Assembly (NCBI GenBank): GCA_029204225.1
Contig: CM055107.1
Coordinates: forward strand, 27,062,572-27,126,571
DNA length: 64,000 bases
Source of the DNA: Diphasiastrum complanatum
Taxonomy: Eukaryota > Streptophyta > Lycopodiopsida > Lycopodiales > Lycopodiaceae
Direction: 5' to 3'
Shown here piece by piece: positions 24,340-34,938 of this stretch. The translations under genes and the position numbers were made by a program. The notes beneath the pieces are model-generated. The model made no database searches and was not told the DNA's origin. It was given only the letters and a program-made list of their open reading frames with translations. Numbering within the stretch: position 1 is the first letter of the stretch; every line of letters begins with the position of its first letter.

Positions 24340-24439
24340 ATAACTCCATAAAGTTTATCTATAAGTATGAAATGCATATTGGCCTAAATTGACAATTAAC
24401 CAAATCAAACTAAATCAAACTAGTTGACAATTTCTCACA
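24340..24439 (-). mobile_element. Truncated copia LTR (family C), reverse
   Basis: Only the first 100 bp (element sense) of an LTR starting tgtgagaaattgtcaact. It closely matches 41,100-41,201 and is cut by the family B LTR at 24,339/24,340. Confidence 0.75.
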
Positions 24440-26390
24440 CTCCCTCTTCAACTAGTTTTAGCATAGACTTTGAGAATACACCAAGTAATGTTCTATGCTT
24501 TGTAAACAAGTCTTTTACAAGTGGTTTGGTGAATATATCAGCCACACATTCTTTTGAAAAAACATGTTGAAGCTCCACCTCCTTTGCCATGACTTGTTCT
24601 CTCACAAAATGATATGCCACCTCAATATGCTTGCTCCTTGCATGAAAGATAGGATTGCTTGCCAATCTTTGGGTTGAAATGTTGTCACAAAAGATGATTG
24701 GACTCTCTAAAAAATCCAACAAGTGAAAATCTCTCACCATTCTCTTGATCCATAACATCTCCTTTGCACAAGATGTAGGTGCTACCTCACTAGTTGACAA
24801 CGAGATTGTAGCTTGTTTCTTTTGTATCCAAGAGATAGCTCCATCACCTATGAAAATAGCATGTGCACTTATGAACTTCCTATCCATTTGATCTCCTGCA
24901 AAATCTGAACTTGAAAATCCAAGCAAGTTAGGTGATGATCCCTCATACAATATGCCAACTTTCTCGAGTTCCCATGATGTATCTCAAAACTCTCTTTCAT
25001 AGCTTCCAATGCTCCACGTTAGGATCTTGCAATATTTGGCTTAATCTACGAACACAATAGCTTAGATCAGGTCTTGTGATGGTGAGATAAATGAGTGAAC
25101 CAACTAGCTTCCTATAGAGAGTAATGTCCTTGAAAAAGTCTTTCATTACCTCTTATAGTGAGCTTTACATTTGACTCCATAGGTGCATCACAAGGCTTAG
25201 CATCTACCATATGAAATCTCTTTAGAATAGGGCTAGCATACTTCTCTTGACAAATGGAAGGAGATTGAGAATATCTAAATACTTCTATTCCCAAGATATA
25301 ATGCAAATGTCCAAGATCATGCACCTCAAACTCCTTCTTGAGTGCAATCTTGATTTCATCAATATCTTGATTGTTGCCTCCACTCAATATGATGTCATTC
25401 ACATAGATAAGCTAAATAGTAACATGATTTCTAGAAAATCTAAAATATAGTGAATGATCATACTCACTCATGCAAACGTTTTGAGAGAGTAGAAATGTGT
25501 TAAGATTAGCATACCAACTCCTTGGAGATTGCTTAAGACCATATAAACCCTTTTGAAAATAACAAACATGATTTGGCTTTCCATGTGGGATGTAGCCCTT
25601 GGGTTGCTCCATGTATACTTCCTCCTCAAGATCACCATTCAAGAATGCATTAGTGATATCCAATTGCCATAGATCCCAACCAAATAGAGTAGCAAGAGAG
25701 ATGATGATCCAAATGCTTACCATCTTTGTCACGGGTGCAAAGGTCTCATCATAATCCAAACCATGTTCTTGTGCATATCCCTTGGCCACCAACCTTTGTG
25801 TTTGTTGATTGATCCATCTTCACATTGAAGATCCACTTGCATCCACTAGCTTTCTTATCCTTTGGAAGTTCCATGCACCAATCTCCATGTGTTGTTCTTT
25901 ATAAGAGCTTGATACTCAAGATCCATTGCTTGGATCCACTCTTCTTTTTGCCTTGCCTCATCTACACATGTAGGTTCATCAAAAGAGGTTATGAAAGCAT
26001 AGTTTTTTCCACCAACAACTTCCTTAACTTTATCATCATAAGTGAGACTTGAAGGTGTTTGCCTTTGCCTTGACGTCCTCCTTGGCTTTTGACTTCATGA
26101 AGGCCCTTCATCAACATCATCCAAAGTACCATCATCCATGTCATCAACATCAAGATTGTTAGATCCAACCACAACATCACACTTGAAGAAACCTTTGGAA
26201 TATTTCCCTCATCAAAAATGACATCTTTTACAATGACCACTTTATTAGTAGAAGGAATGTAAACCTTGTAAGCTTTGCTTAACTCACTATATCCAACAAA
26301 ATGCCTTTCTTTGAAGATGGATCCTCCTTTGTCCTATCATCAAGAGTTATGTTCATATAGCAAAGATTGTGAATTTCACACATGTGGAGT
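24440..26390 (-). pseudogene. Copia pol fragment (integrase end, RT, RNase H), minus strand
   Basis: From high to low coordinates: integrase tail (KAYKVYIPSTNKVV, near 26,260); RT with AKGYAQEHGLDYDETF and LYGLKQSPRSWY (25,412-25,792) and the connection DLGHLHYILGIEVF (25,112-25,402); and an RNase H region at 24,435-24,950 with SSDFAGDQMDRKF, FHARSKHIEVAYHF and a VEEGV end. The YVDD box is degraded to a stop-containing YVND-like sequence near 25,395. A purine tract (gaagagggag on the minus strand) precedes the truncated LTR. Gag and protease are absent. Confidence 0.9.
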
Positions 26391-26858
26391 GCCCACTACA
26401 TGTGATTTAGATCTCTTAAGGTGTGTGGATGCACGATGATCAAGATTAGATTGAGATTCAAGATCTATCTACCTCTCAATGGCAAAAACACACTACTACA
26501 TGCATTAACTCACTTCCAAAGTACATACACACACGTGTGGAAAGTGTTCCAAAATAAAAGTAAGTAAAAACAAGCTGCTCTCCTTGGGTAGAGAGAGAAT
26601 CCTACCAATAGCTCTTGGGTAGAGAGAGAATTCTAGAAAACACTTTGATCCAAAATCTCACTTGATCTCAAAATCAATTAGCATAGAATGAGAAGTACAA
26701 TGATACTAGTAGATCCACGAGCTAATTCTAAATCAAACATGATTGGCCCTCATATTTAAAATCTCTTAATCCTATTGGACCATCGATGCATCCACCTCTA
26801 AATTCTATTGGTCCATTCACAAGCCTATCTCAAATCACATTGGAAGTGGAGAGAGTGG
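26368..26858 (-). mobile_element. Probable LTR remnant, reverse orientation
   Basis: The left end is tgtgaatttcacacatgtgg. Inside are the 10-bp palindrome CACACGTGTG (26,530-26,539), repeated tctcttgggtagagagaga words and a reverse TATA-like ttaaatatg near 26,755. It fills the gap between two copia coding blocks and shares the cctattggac word with the LTR at 78-640. The boundaries are inferred. Confidence 0.45.
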
Positions 26859-26859
26859 A

Positions 26860-27917
26860 CAAGAGTATGTCCTTAGGATCAAATCTCTTAACAAGGAGTT
26901 AAGTGCAATAGGAGAGAAGATCCAAGATCAAGAGCTAGTACAAATCATCTTGAATGGTCTAGGTGATGAGTTCACCAACTTAGTCCAATCATTTGCCATT
27001 CAAGACACTCTTCCATCCATTGAAAAGTTGCACAATGTTCTTGTGGCCGAGGAGAGTAGGCTTCTACACCTCAAGACAAGAATGGATAGCAAGAAGAAGC
27101 AACATCCATTCAAGAAAAATCAAGGCAAGGTGGCTGAGATAAAGAATGGAGGATCTACTTCCAAAGGCAAAGTGAAGAACAAGGCAAAACTCAAGTGTTT
27201 CTTTTGTGGAAAGAAAGGACAATTTGCCTCAGAATGCTACTTGAAGAAGAATCAACAAGCCAATGGAGATCAAAGGAACATTGCTCAAGAGGAAGAAGAC
27301 GAGGATGGATTCAACACATCCTTAATGGTTGCATCTACACCAACTTCAAGTCAAGACACATGGTGGATAGATAGTGGGGCTAGTTCCCACATGTCTTTTA
27401 ACAAGCATTATTTTTTCTACTCTTCTATCTTGTAATGACTCTAAGAAATCAATGTACACTGCTAGTGATCAAGCATGCAAGATAGATGGCATAAGATCTA
27501 TACCTCTTTGCTTAGGCACATCTAAAAGGATAGATCTAGGTAATGTTTTGTATGTTCCTACCATTTCAAGAAACTTGCTTAGTGTAGGACAATTAATGGA
27601 CAATGGACTAGATGTAAATTTCAAGAATGGAGTTTGTTCCATCTTGAAAAATGATAAGTGCATAGCTAGTGGCATTAAGCAAGGTAGACTTTTTAAGCTG
27701 GATGCTAATGTTGCAAGTGAAAGTGTGAACTTGGCTAGGGAGGAGCTATCTCAAGTGGAGCTATGGCATAAGAGATTAGGCCATCCTAATCTTCAATCTA
27801 TGGAGTCAATGGCAAGCAAGGAACTATCTCTCGGTCTACCAAGAGCTTTCAAGAAGTGTGGAAAGATGTGTGAGGCATGTGGCCTTGCAAAGTCACACAA
27901 ATCTTCTTACAAGAGAT
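26860..27917 (+). pseudogene. Copia D, 5' half: gag, protease, integrase zinc domain
   Basis: Gag reads from EYVLRIKSLNKELSAIGEK. The zinc knuckle CFFCGKKGQFASEC lies near 27,200-27,241 and protease WWIDSGASSHMSF near 27,362. After a frameshift near 27,430 comes VLYVPTISRNLLSVGQL, then the integrase zinc domain LWHKRLGHPN with CEACGLAKSH (27,763-27,900). The frame is cut after SYKR at the left end of the DNA transposon and resumes at 36,767. The 5' LTR and start of gag are missing. Confidence 0.92.
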
Positions 27918-27952
27918 CATTAGAGGAGTTCTCAATATCAAAAAGACCCTTT
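27918..27952 (+). repeat. Left terminal inverted repeat
   Basis: Starts cattagaggagtt and ends aaaaagacccttt. It pairs with 36,732-36,766 in reverse with a single mismatch (position 14, c/t). Confidence 0.95.
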
Positions 27953-28218
27953 AAGGGATGCCATATAGGATATAAAAAATATCAAAATAAATAAAACAAT
28001 ATTATTTATTTGCTTGCCCACACCGCTCCCAAGGCCTCCCCAACTCCCAATGATCTAACCACAGTGTCTATAGTCACAGTTAAGAACTGTTAACAGTTCG
28101 CAGTATAACTTGACTAAATTCAAAAATATTCCCTCCATTGGTTACGAAAAGGGCAATATTTTCACTAGATCTAGAATATGACCGCCGTCCCCAAATTTGA
28201 ATTAGAAAAAATTGCAAA

Positions 28219-30637
28219 ATGTTTACATATGCATTCCTTCCACAAGAATGGAAATATGAGCGCCAACTACAACTTTATATGAATAAAGTTCACTTTTTAG
28301 AAGGTGAGTTAATTCGGATATCCTCTTATTGTCAAAATAGTGATTGTCATCTCCAAAAGACGTTAGAAGAAAATGAACAACTTAAAAAAAATAATGAATC
28401 ATTACAGAAGATAGCAATCAATATCAAATCAGAACTAGAGCAAATGCAATCAGTCTTACAGTCTATTTGTATTCAAAACTTACAATTACTGAAGGATGTG
28501 GATTTGGTAAAGAAGAAGGCTGAAAGTAAGAAGCAAAAGCGACAAAGTTGCAAGGATATTCAAACGCTTTCAAAAGGAGGTTATTGAAATAGAAGGATCC
28601 GTGCATTCAAGTAAGCATATTCTAAATTTTGTAAGTTTTTCAATGACATTTGGATTTAATTTCAGCTATGGTGATATTCTGTTAACTATTTGTTTTTTTT
28701 GCAGATCTGCATTAGTAGCTCCTCGGAATATTAAAGACAATGCTTCTCTAGGAATGTCATTGGGCACAATATTGACTTGCAAATCCACTGAGCGTATCAT
28801 GATGAACAATAGGATTTCAAATGTAAAGTGTAAAATAGCAGAGTCTTTGATGGTGGACATTCAAAATATTTTAGATAAGACTATAGTTCAGACTGCTTGT
28901 GATTTTGCAGGTATTAGTAGGGAAGCATATGCAACAATATTTAAACTAATTAGAGAAGCTTTTAAGCAAGTTCAAATTAGAAAAGTCCCAATCCCTAGGA
29001 CATACCACTTGAAGAAAGAGAGGGATACATTAAACATAGGTATGCATAAGATCACTGGAACTCCATTTTATATTGAGGAGGTGTATGAAACTGATGGAAG
29101 ATCGATATTCTATAATTCATCAAACAATTTATTTGTTGATCTAAATTACTTGCTGAGATACATCGTCACATTCTATGATATTGCCTATGAAAAGGTGAAT
29201 GGCAAAATAATCATAGTACTTAAGTTAGATGAGTCAGAAATTGTGAAAGGGAAGAAGATGGAAAGGTTTAGTATAACTCTCATGAATGGTGCTCTATCCC
29301 AACAGAGAACCGAGAAGATTTCAAATTCAGTGTCTAGTCAGAAAATGATATATGGTGGTTGGCAGCATTTCAGGTAACTAGCCTCATTATTACATTACAT
29401 TCATTGAATAGTATTAATACATTGTTAACTAAGTATGATTAATTCTTTGGACAGGTGCTGAAAGAGGATCATGATATATTATCATGGATATTCTCAAGGA
29501 CATCTTATCCTAGGATCATCAAGGACCATATGGATGGAGGATTTCTCAATGTTCCAGGAGTTGGAGACTTCAATGTTGAATGACACTTAGCAGGTGATTT
29601 GAAAACATTGAAATGTATGTATAATGTCTCTCACGGTGCTACATCAAAACACCCTTGTTTGTACTGCATGAAAATGGCAAAAGATGTAACTAGGAGTACA
29701 GGAATTACTAGAGAATATGCAGATCAAAACTGGAAGCCTGTGTTGCCTATCCCCTTAAAAAATGTGCATGTTTGCACTCTTCATGCAGAAGTTAGATTAA
29801 TAGAAAAGATCATTTATCTTCATATAGTTTTTGCTTGGAATACTAAGCCAACATCATTAGCAAAGGAAGCTATCTCTCGATTAGAAGATGTTTTTATCAA
29901 AAGCAGGACTCCATAAAGGACATGTCAAAATTTAAAAAGATGAAAAGCTTTCAGGAAAGAATGGGAACATGCCAACTAAGCCAAGCATAGGAGGAGCAAA
30001 AGCACATCGTTTTTCTATCAAATCATACTGGTAAGGCTTCTAATATTAAACACTCATTCTGGACAAATATTATTGCTGCCACTCAGGACTTCGAGAAAGA
30101 CGGCAAAACCAGAGTACTAAAAGTTGATGTATGAAAAAAGCTTGATAGTATGATTGCTATTTTAAGAAAAGAAAAATACTCTGATATTGATAAGAAAGCT
30201 GTCCAAAGGACTTGTGTCGAGTTTGTTAATGCAATATCAAAAGCATGGGGAGAAGATCACATCACTCATTACATGGTTAGTTTAAAATTTTCAAAATGCT
30301 TTCAAATTTTCATATATATTTAGATCTAAACATAAGACTAACATTATGATTTTGACATATGCAGCACATACTAAGAGATCATACAACATTTTTTGAAAAT
30401 ACATATGGAAGCTTGAGTGTATGGTCATCACAAGGGATGGAGAAGTCACACTGGCAAGCACGAGCAACATTTCATCGAAATACAGAACATGGAAGAACTA
30501 ATGAAAAACAAAACTACATTTGTCAATTGTTTCAGTGGTTCTACCGCAGATTTCAGATTCGACATATAACAAAGTCCACACAATACAACAAGTTTAGAAA
30601 AGCATGCAAGTTCATACAGAAAGAGAAAATTAGATGA
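28219..30637 (+). pseudogene. Coiled-coil DDE-type transposase, multi-exon, broken
   Basis: The ATG at 28,219 opens a 122-codon coiled-coil region (NKVHFLEGELI, LKKNNESLQKIAINIKSELE). The main part follows in another frame (28,705-29,373): LGTILTCKSTERI, then IIVLKLDESEIV with a candidate first catalytic Asp. A GT-AG intron (29,374-29,454) leads to HLAGDLKTLKCMYN (candidate second Asp) and KHPCLYCMK (CxxC). After more frame changes, intron 30,276-30,364 precedes WSSQGMEKSHWQARATF (candidate catalytic Glu). The GDxKTLK...CxxC...QGxEK layout recalls an RNase H-fold transposase family common in invertebrate genomes; this is from memory of its pattern, not a search. In-frame TGAs lie at 29,581 and 30,133, both probably former Trp codons. 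Confidence 0.75.
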
Positions 30638-30770
30638 TTGCTGAATAGAAGATCATCATTGCTGAGTAGAAGATCATCATGACATGTTCAGAATTGCTTT
30701 GCAAGTACATTGAACAAGAGATGAGCAATACCCAATGTAAATGTATTGATTGTATTATACAAAGTGTCAA

Positions 30771-32166
30771 CTATTCATCATCAGATCTTGTATCAGATTC
30801 TATGGTAGTATTGTCATGAAGAAATTCTCTACTAGCATATGCATCTAATAGATGTGCATTATCCTTATTTCCACTAAGCTCAATATAAGTGGAATACAAT
30901 GAATAATGGGAGCTCCTTAAAGGAATATTCCTATCAGTAAAGCCAAAAATGTTCAAAACATAAGATCTTTTGACAAAAATGATCTTATTTGTCTTAACAA
31001 ATTTATGTCCTCCTAAATAAAATGATAAAGCTTTAACTGCCATTATAAGACTCTCCCCGACTGGGCTCAACTTGGAACGAGCAATACAAATCTCACTCTT
31101 CAAGAAATGCCGAAGATAGTGGCCCAGTCCATTGTCTCTCTGGAACGAGGATGCGTGCACCTCGTCTCGCAGCAAAATCATCTATTATGTGAGCATCCTA
31201 CAATAGGAAATATGTTAGCAAAAACACATTCAGTGATTGAAAACATTAAATGCAAGGAAGATTAAATACTTACACATTCTTCATCATCAGCAGCAACCAG
31301 ATCATGATGATCAATATAATGACCACGTATTGAAGTGGAATCATCAGTGAAATGCATTAATGATGGACGAGGGAAGCCCATCTGGGATTGAAATGCCGTG
31401 AATTCTTCATCGGATGGTCTGCCTCGCCCATCCTCAGCTATATTTGATAAAGTCTTATTCAGACATTCTTCACTGGTCATAAGACCCTCCTCATCATCAA
31501 AGTCAATACCAGCAACAAGGCCATCTGTCTCAAAATCTACAAAGTCGGAGAATTTGAAAATTGTGCCGGATAATAAACATAGAACCTCGTCCTCACGATA
31601 GTAAAAAAATTTAGGCCAATGAAAGAATCCCAGAGAACATCAGTATTTAAATCAATGAAGTCACTTTCTTTATCAGGGGTGTCGATAAGAAAGTGACTGA
31701 TATCCTTAATGGTTGACTGAACAGAGGAGGATGCAAAAGGAGGTTCAGCAACAGGAAACTCATCATCATCTGGGATCTGAACTAAAAGATAAAGTACGAA
31801 ACCACTCTGATATTCAACCAATCGACATTTCTTGTTGCAATACGGACACATAAAACTACTTTTGGAAAGATGAAACAATTTGGTGAACATTCTATCCAGT
31901 CTATGTCTAAAAGCTGGGAAGAAATGAACAAGATCAGTATAATGCATGTACTGGAGTTGACCTATGGAGAAAACAAGCTTGCTAAGTATATCTCTGAATC
32001 TGACATAATGTTCATAAAATACGTCAGAATTTGGTTGTGCAGTCTTGAAAACATGTAGATATGGCCTGAATAGGCTGTGAAAGTAGTCCAGATTTTCAGT
32101 AATCCCAAATTCACTCAGAAATGAACTCAAGCCTGATTCTCGTGAGGATGATGAGGAAGAGGCCAT
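30771..32166 (-). pseudogene. Transposon gene 2: unknown protein with CPYC motif
   Basis: The start at 32,166 opens a serine run (MASSSSSSRESGLSSFLSEF), chosen because that ATG begins a low-complexity leader typical of a true N-terminus. Around residue 115 is FMCPYCNKKCRL (CxxCxxxC), a possible partial zinc-binding site without a clear second half. An acidic stretch precedes the intron (31,273-31,198, GT-AG). Exon 2 ends at 30,771 with a very acidic tail (ESDTRSDDE). One frameshift falls in a 7-T run near 31,607, another near 31,100. I do not recognise the family. Divergent arrangement with the H3-ULP1 gene suggests joint control and perhaps a joint role in the element's life cycle. Confidence 0.65.
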
Positions 32167-32223
32167 GGCAGTAGCGTGAATATTGCACTTGTGCGCGCGG
32201 GAGAACTGAATCAAAACTAACAA

Positions 32224-33012
32224 TCAAAATGGCACAGAAGATGGATATGTATGGCAGACAGATACAGAATATTGCACTTGTGCGCGAGTAGGTATACTTG
32301 CAAGCAAATGGACAGAAATGAGCGTGCACAAAAGCGATATGTAAAAGGTAAAAAGGTAAAAAATTATGAGAACGCAAAAGGTAAAAAATTATTCGGTTTC
32401 CGTGCCATTTATACTAAATTTTTGCACGTGTGGTCAACGGACTTATGACACGTGTCTACTTTCAATTCGACAACAGGCACATGCACGTGTGAGATGACAC
32501 CTGCACATGTGTGAAATGACACCTAGACACGTGTCACATATTCATTCAAGTGCTTATAAACACGTGTCGCTCTTGCATTCGATCGTACAAATCTCACACT
32601 TGTAGTGTGACAGAGTGAGAAGTGTCGCTCTCGCATTTGTTCGTACAACTCTCACATGTGTGACAGGACGTTCTTTTGCACGTGCGAACCCCGATATAAA
32701 ATCACAAATTTCGATGAATTTTTCACTTTTTTTTTTGCTTTGCATATCGCATTTGTGCGCGCCTTTCACGATCAAAATTCCTCCTACTACCTTCCATGTG
32801 CACAGGTCCGATACGTCTTCCTACGTGTCACCCCATTGTCGCACTTGTGCGTCTTTCCTCAAATCTAATCGTTCTCTCTGATATTCGGCTCGCATAGGTC
32901 TGACATACCATACATTCTGTCCGTACATAGCGGTCCTCTGCGAGTTCTTTATCATCCCTTCCTTCTCATCCTAACCTTCACGCACAAGTCCGCTATCACA
33001 TAGTTCACGCCC
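32224..33012. promoter_or_regulatory. Divergent promoter region with six G-boxes
   Basis: This spacer separates the starts of gene 2 (32,166, minus) and gene 3 (33,013, plus). CACGTG occurs at 32,425, 32,449, 32,484, 32,528, 32,561 and 32,679, often extended to ACACGTGTC; E-box variants CACATGTG lie near 32,505 and 32,653. A word close to attgcacttgtgcgcg recurs near 32,190 (just inside the gene 2 leader), 32,272, 32,750 and 32,840. A 45-50-bp block starting gtgtcgctct is duplicated (about 32,565 and 32,627). A TATA box (TATAAA, 32,695-32,700) points toward gene 3. Confidence 0.7.
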
Positions 33013-34692
33013 ATGGATAGGAGAAAGCAAACAAGGAGAGACTTCTTCTCTCCTGGCTCATCCTCATCTCTTGCGGTTGCCATCACACCCCCTGTTAGAC
33101 CTAGAACGTGCAACCACAGCAGGTGGCCCTTTGAGATACGCAAGTATTGGAGGTCAACAACTCTGTTGATCCCAAGAGCTCCATTCTACCGTGCTATCCG
33201 GAACATAACAAGAAATGATCTCGGACAGCACGTTAGATTCACATCAAGTGCTCTTCAGTGCCTTCAGGAGGCTGCTGAAGATTATATTAGCTTTTTTTTT
33301 GAGGATTCTTTTTCGCTTGCCATCCATACCAAGAGGGTTACCATAATGCCCAAGGATTTTCAGCTTCTGATGAGAATGAGGGAGGGGTACTGTAGGTTAC
33401 ATGTATCTCAGCCTGCTGCTCCTAGACCAACTCATGTAGATAGGACTCATCTTCCTACGAAGTGTCCTAGGAAGCAGACAACCCCCAAGCGTGCTCCTAA
33501 GAAAGTGAAGCCTATCCTAGAATCCATTGTAGATAATGCTGCTGTTGATAATGCTGTAAATATAGCTACCTCTGTTCTGGATACTCCTACTTTTTGCTGT
33601 AGATACTACACTTCCACCTCCTCCTCCTCCTCCCAATTTCTATACATATATAGATTCGGATGATTATCTTAAATTTGAGAAAGACATATCGGATTCTATA
33701 GATACAATTAGTACTCCTTTTTGTTTTAGACTAGAAGAACTTGATTTTAGTATTAATTTTGAAGTTCTAGATTGCCTGGATCTCAAAGACAGACGAGCTT
33801 CTATCAGTGATCCTGTGATAGAGTCCGGGCTGACACTCTTGCAATTTGACATTGCAAGAGATTCATCAAACGAGTTGCTGGTGCTGAGTAACTTTCTGCT
33901 CCAGGCCTTTAAGGAGAATAATGACACATTGTCATAGTGTCTGACAACTGGATTCACACCAGCAACAAAGTATCTGGTCATTCCTTATCATACCAAGTAA
34001 GATATATTAAGTGCTTCTTCCTGTTTTATGCATTAACATTGACATTTTCAATTTAAATAGTTCTCAGAATTGCCGCTAAAGTACTTTCAATCTTATTTTG
34101 CAGTGACCACTAGAGTTTAAACCTGATCTCTATTAAGAGATCTGTAAATAATATTATTAAATGTTCTTGTGTCAAGATGAATTCGGCAAGAAATACGCAT
34201 AAGGATGTAGATATATTCATTCCATATCTAAGTAAATATATTCTTACAGATGTTCCCCATTCCGTGGACTGGCAGAACGTCAGCTTGGAGGTAAACTCTT
34301 CTTTCTTAATAGCATTTTGAAATCAGTACTCTGATGAAATATTTTCAATCTAATTCGTTCTGTTTCATAATTTATTTCTTGTGTGTTGAATTATTTTGCA
34401 GTCACCCCAACAAAATGATTCATTCAGTTGTGTGTGGTACACATTGTACAATGCCAAGCTGTTTTTTGAGTGGTTCATCCTTCAACAAGATGTTGATATT
34501 TCTAAGGTAATAAATTCTGTTTATTCTTATTTTGGAATCATGATTAGTTTTCTATTCTGGTGATGTTATTGGCCATTACTAATACATGGATGTTCTATTT
34601 TGCAGTTTACACTTCTTGAGTACACATCAAGCCAGGTGTACAGATTTAGACAAGAAATTATCCTGAGTATACTGGCTCGGACAAGGCTTTAG
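33013..34692 (+). pseudogene. Transposon gene 3: histone H3/CENH3-like domain plus ULP1-like protease
   Basis: Exons: 33,013-33,996, 34,104-34,290, 34,402-34,506, 34,606-34,692, with GT-AG introns and matching phases. Residues 1-40 form a basic tail unlike canonical H3. Residues 41-124 are an H3 histone fold: EIRKYWRSTTLLIPRAPF (alpha-N), LQEAAEDY (alpha-2), HTKRVTIMPKDFQLL (loop 2, alpha-3). LLIP, AAEDY, KDF and a loop 1 one residue longer than H3 favour CENH3. A basic linker, one frameshift (about 33,590) and a run of eight prolines follow. The C-terminal half matches C48/ULP1: YLVIPYHT, His at 34,108 followed by TAG where Trp is expected, a D-to-N candidate at 34,180, and SPQQNDSFSCVW with Gln and nucleophile Cys at 34,429. 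The TAG at 33,935 also looks like a former Trp codon. The copy is non-functional; the fusion reading rests on one frame running across 33,935. Confidence 0.8.
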
Positions 34693-34938
34693 CCTCCCGT
34701 TATTGATGATGGTGCAAAGGATGATGTAGTTGTACTAAATTAAGATCAGAAAAAATATAGATAGCATAGAACAAAAATACATGTATAGACTTCATAGAAA
34801 AATATGCATTGATATATCAAATGCTGCTCCAGTTTATGAATTTGGGAGCACAAAATACATGTATAGATGCCCAACTTGGGCTTTCATTTATTGAATGAAA
34901 GGGTGTATACACAAATTTTTACTAAAGTTTATTTGAAA
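34693..34938. other. Convergent 3' spacer between transposon genes 3 and 4
   Basis: AT-rich, 246 bp, no coding signal. It must hold both 3' UTRs. The word acaaaaatacatgtatag near 34,773 recurs at about 34,850. Confidence 0.6.

Noticed and set aside
28611-28704. Intron between coiled-coil and transposase parts
   Set aside because: GTAAGC donor and tttgcag acceptor exist, but splicing them does not keep the frame in this copy; left as undecided rather than annotated.
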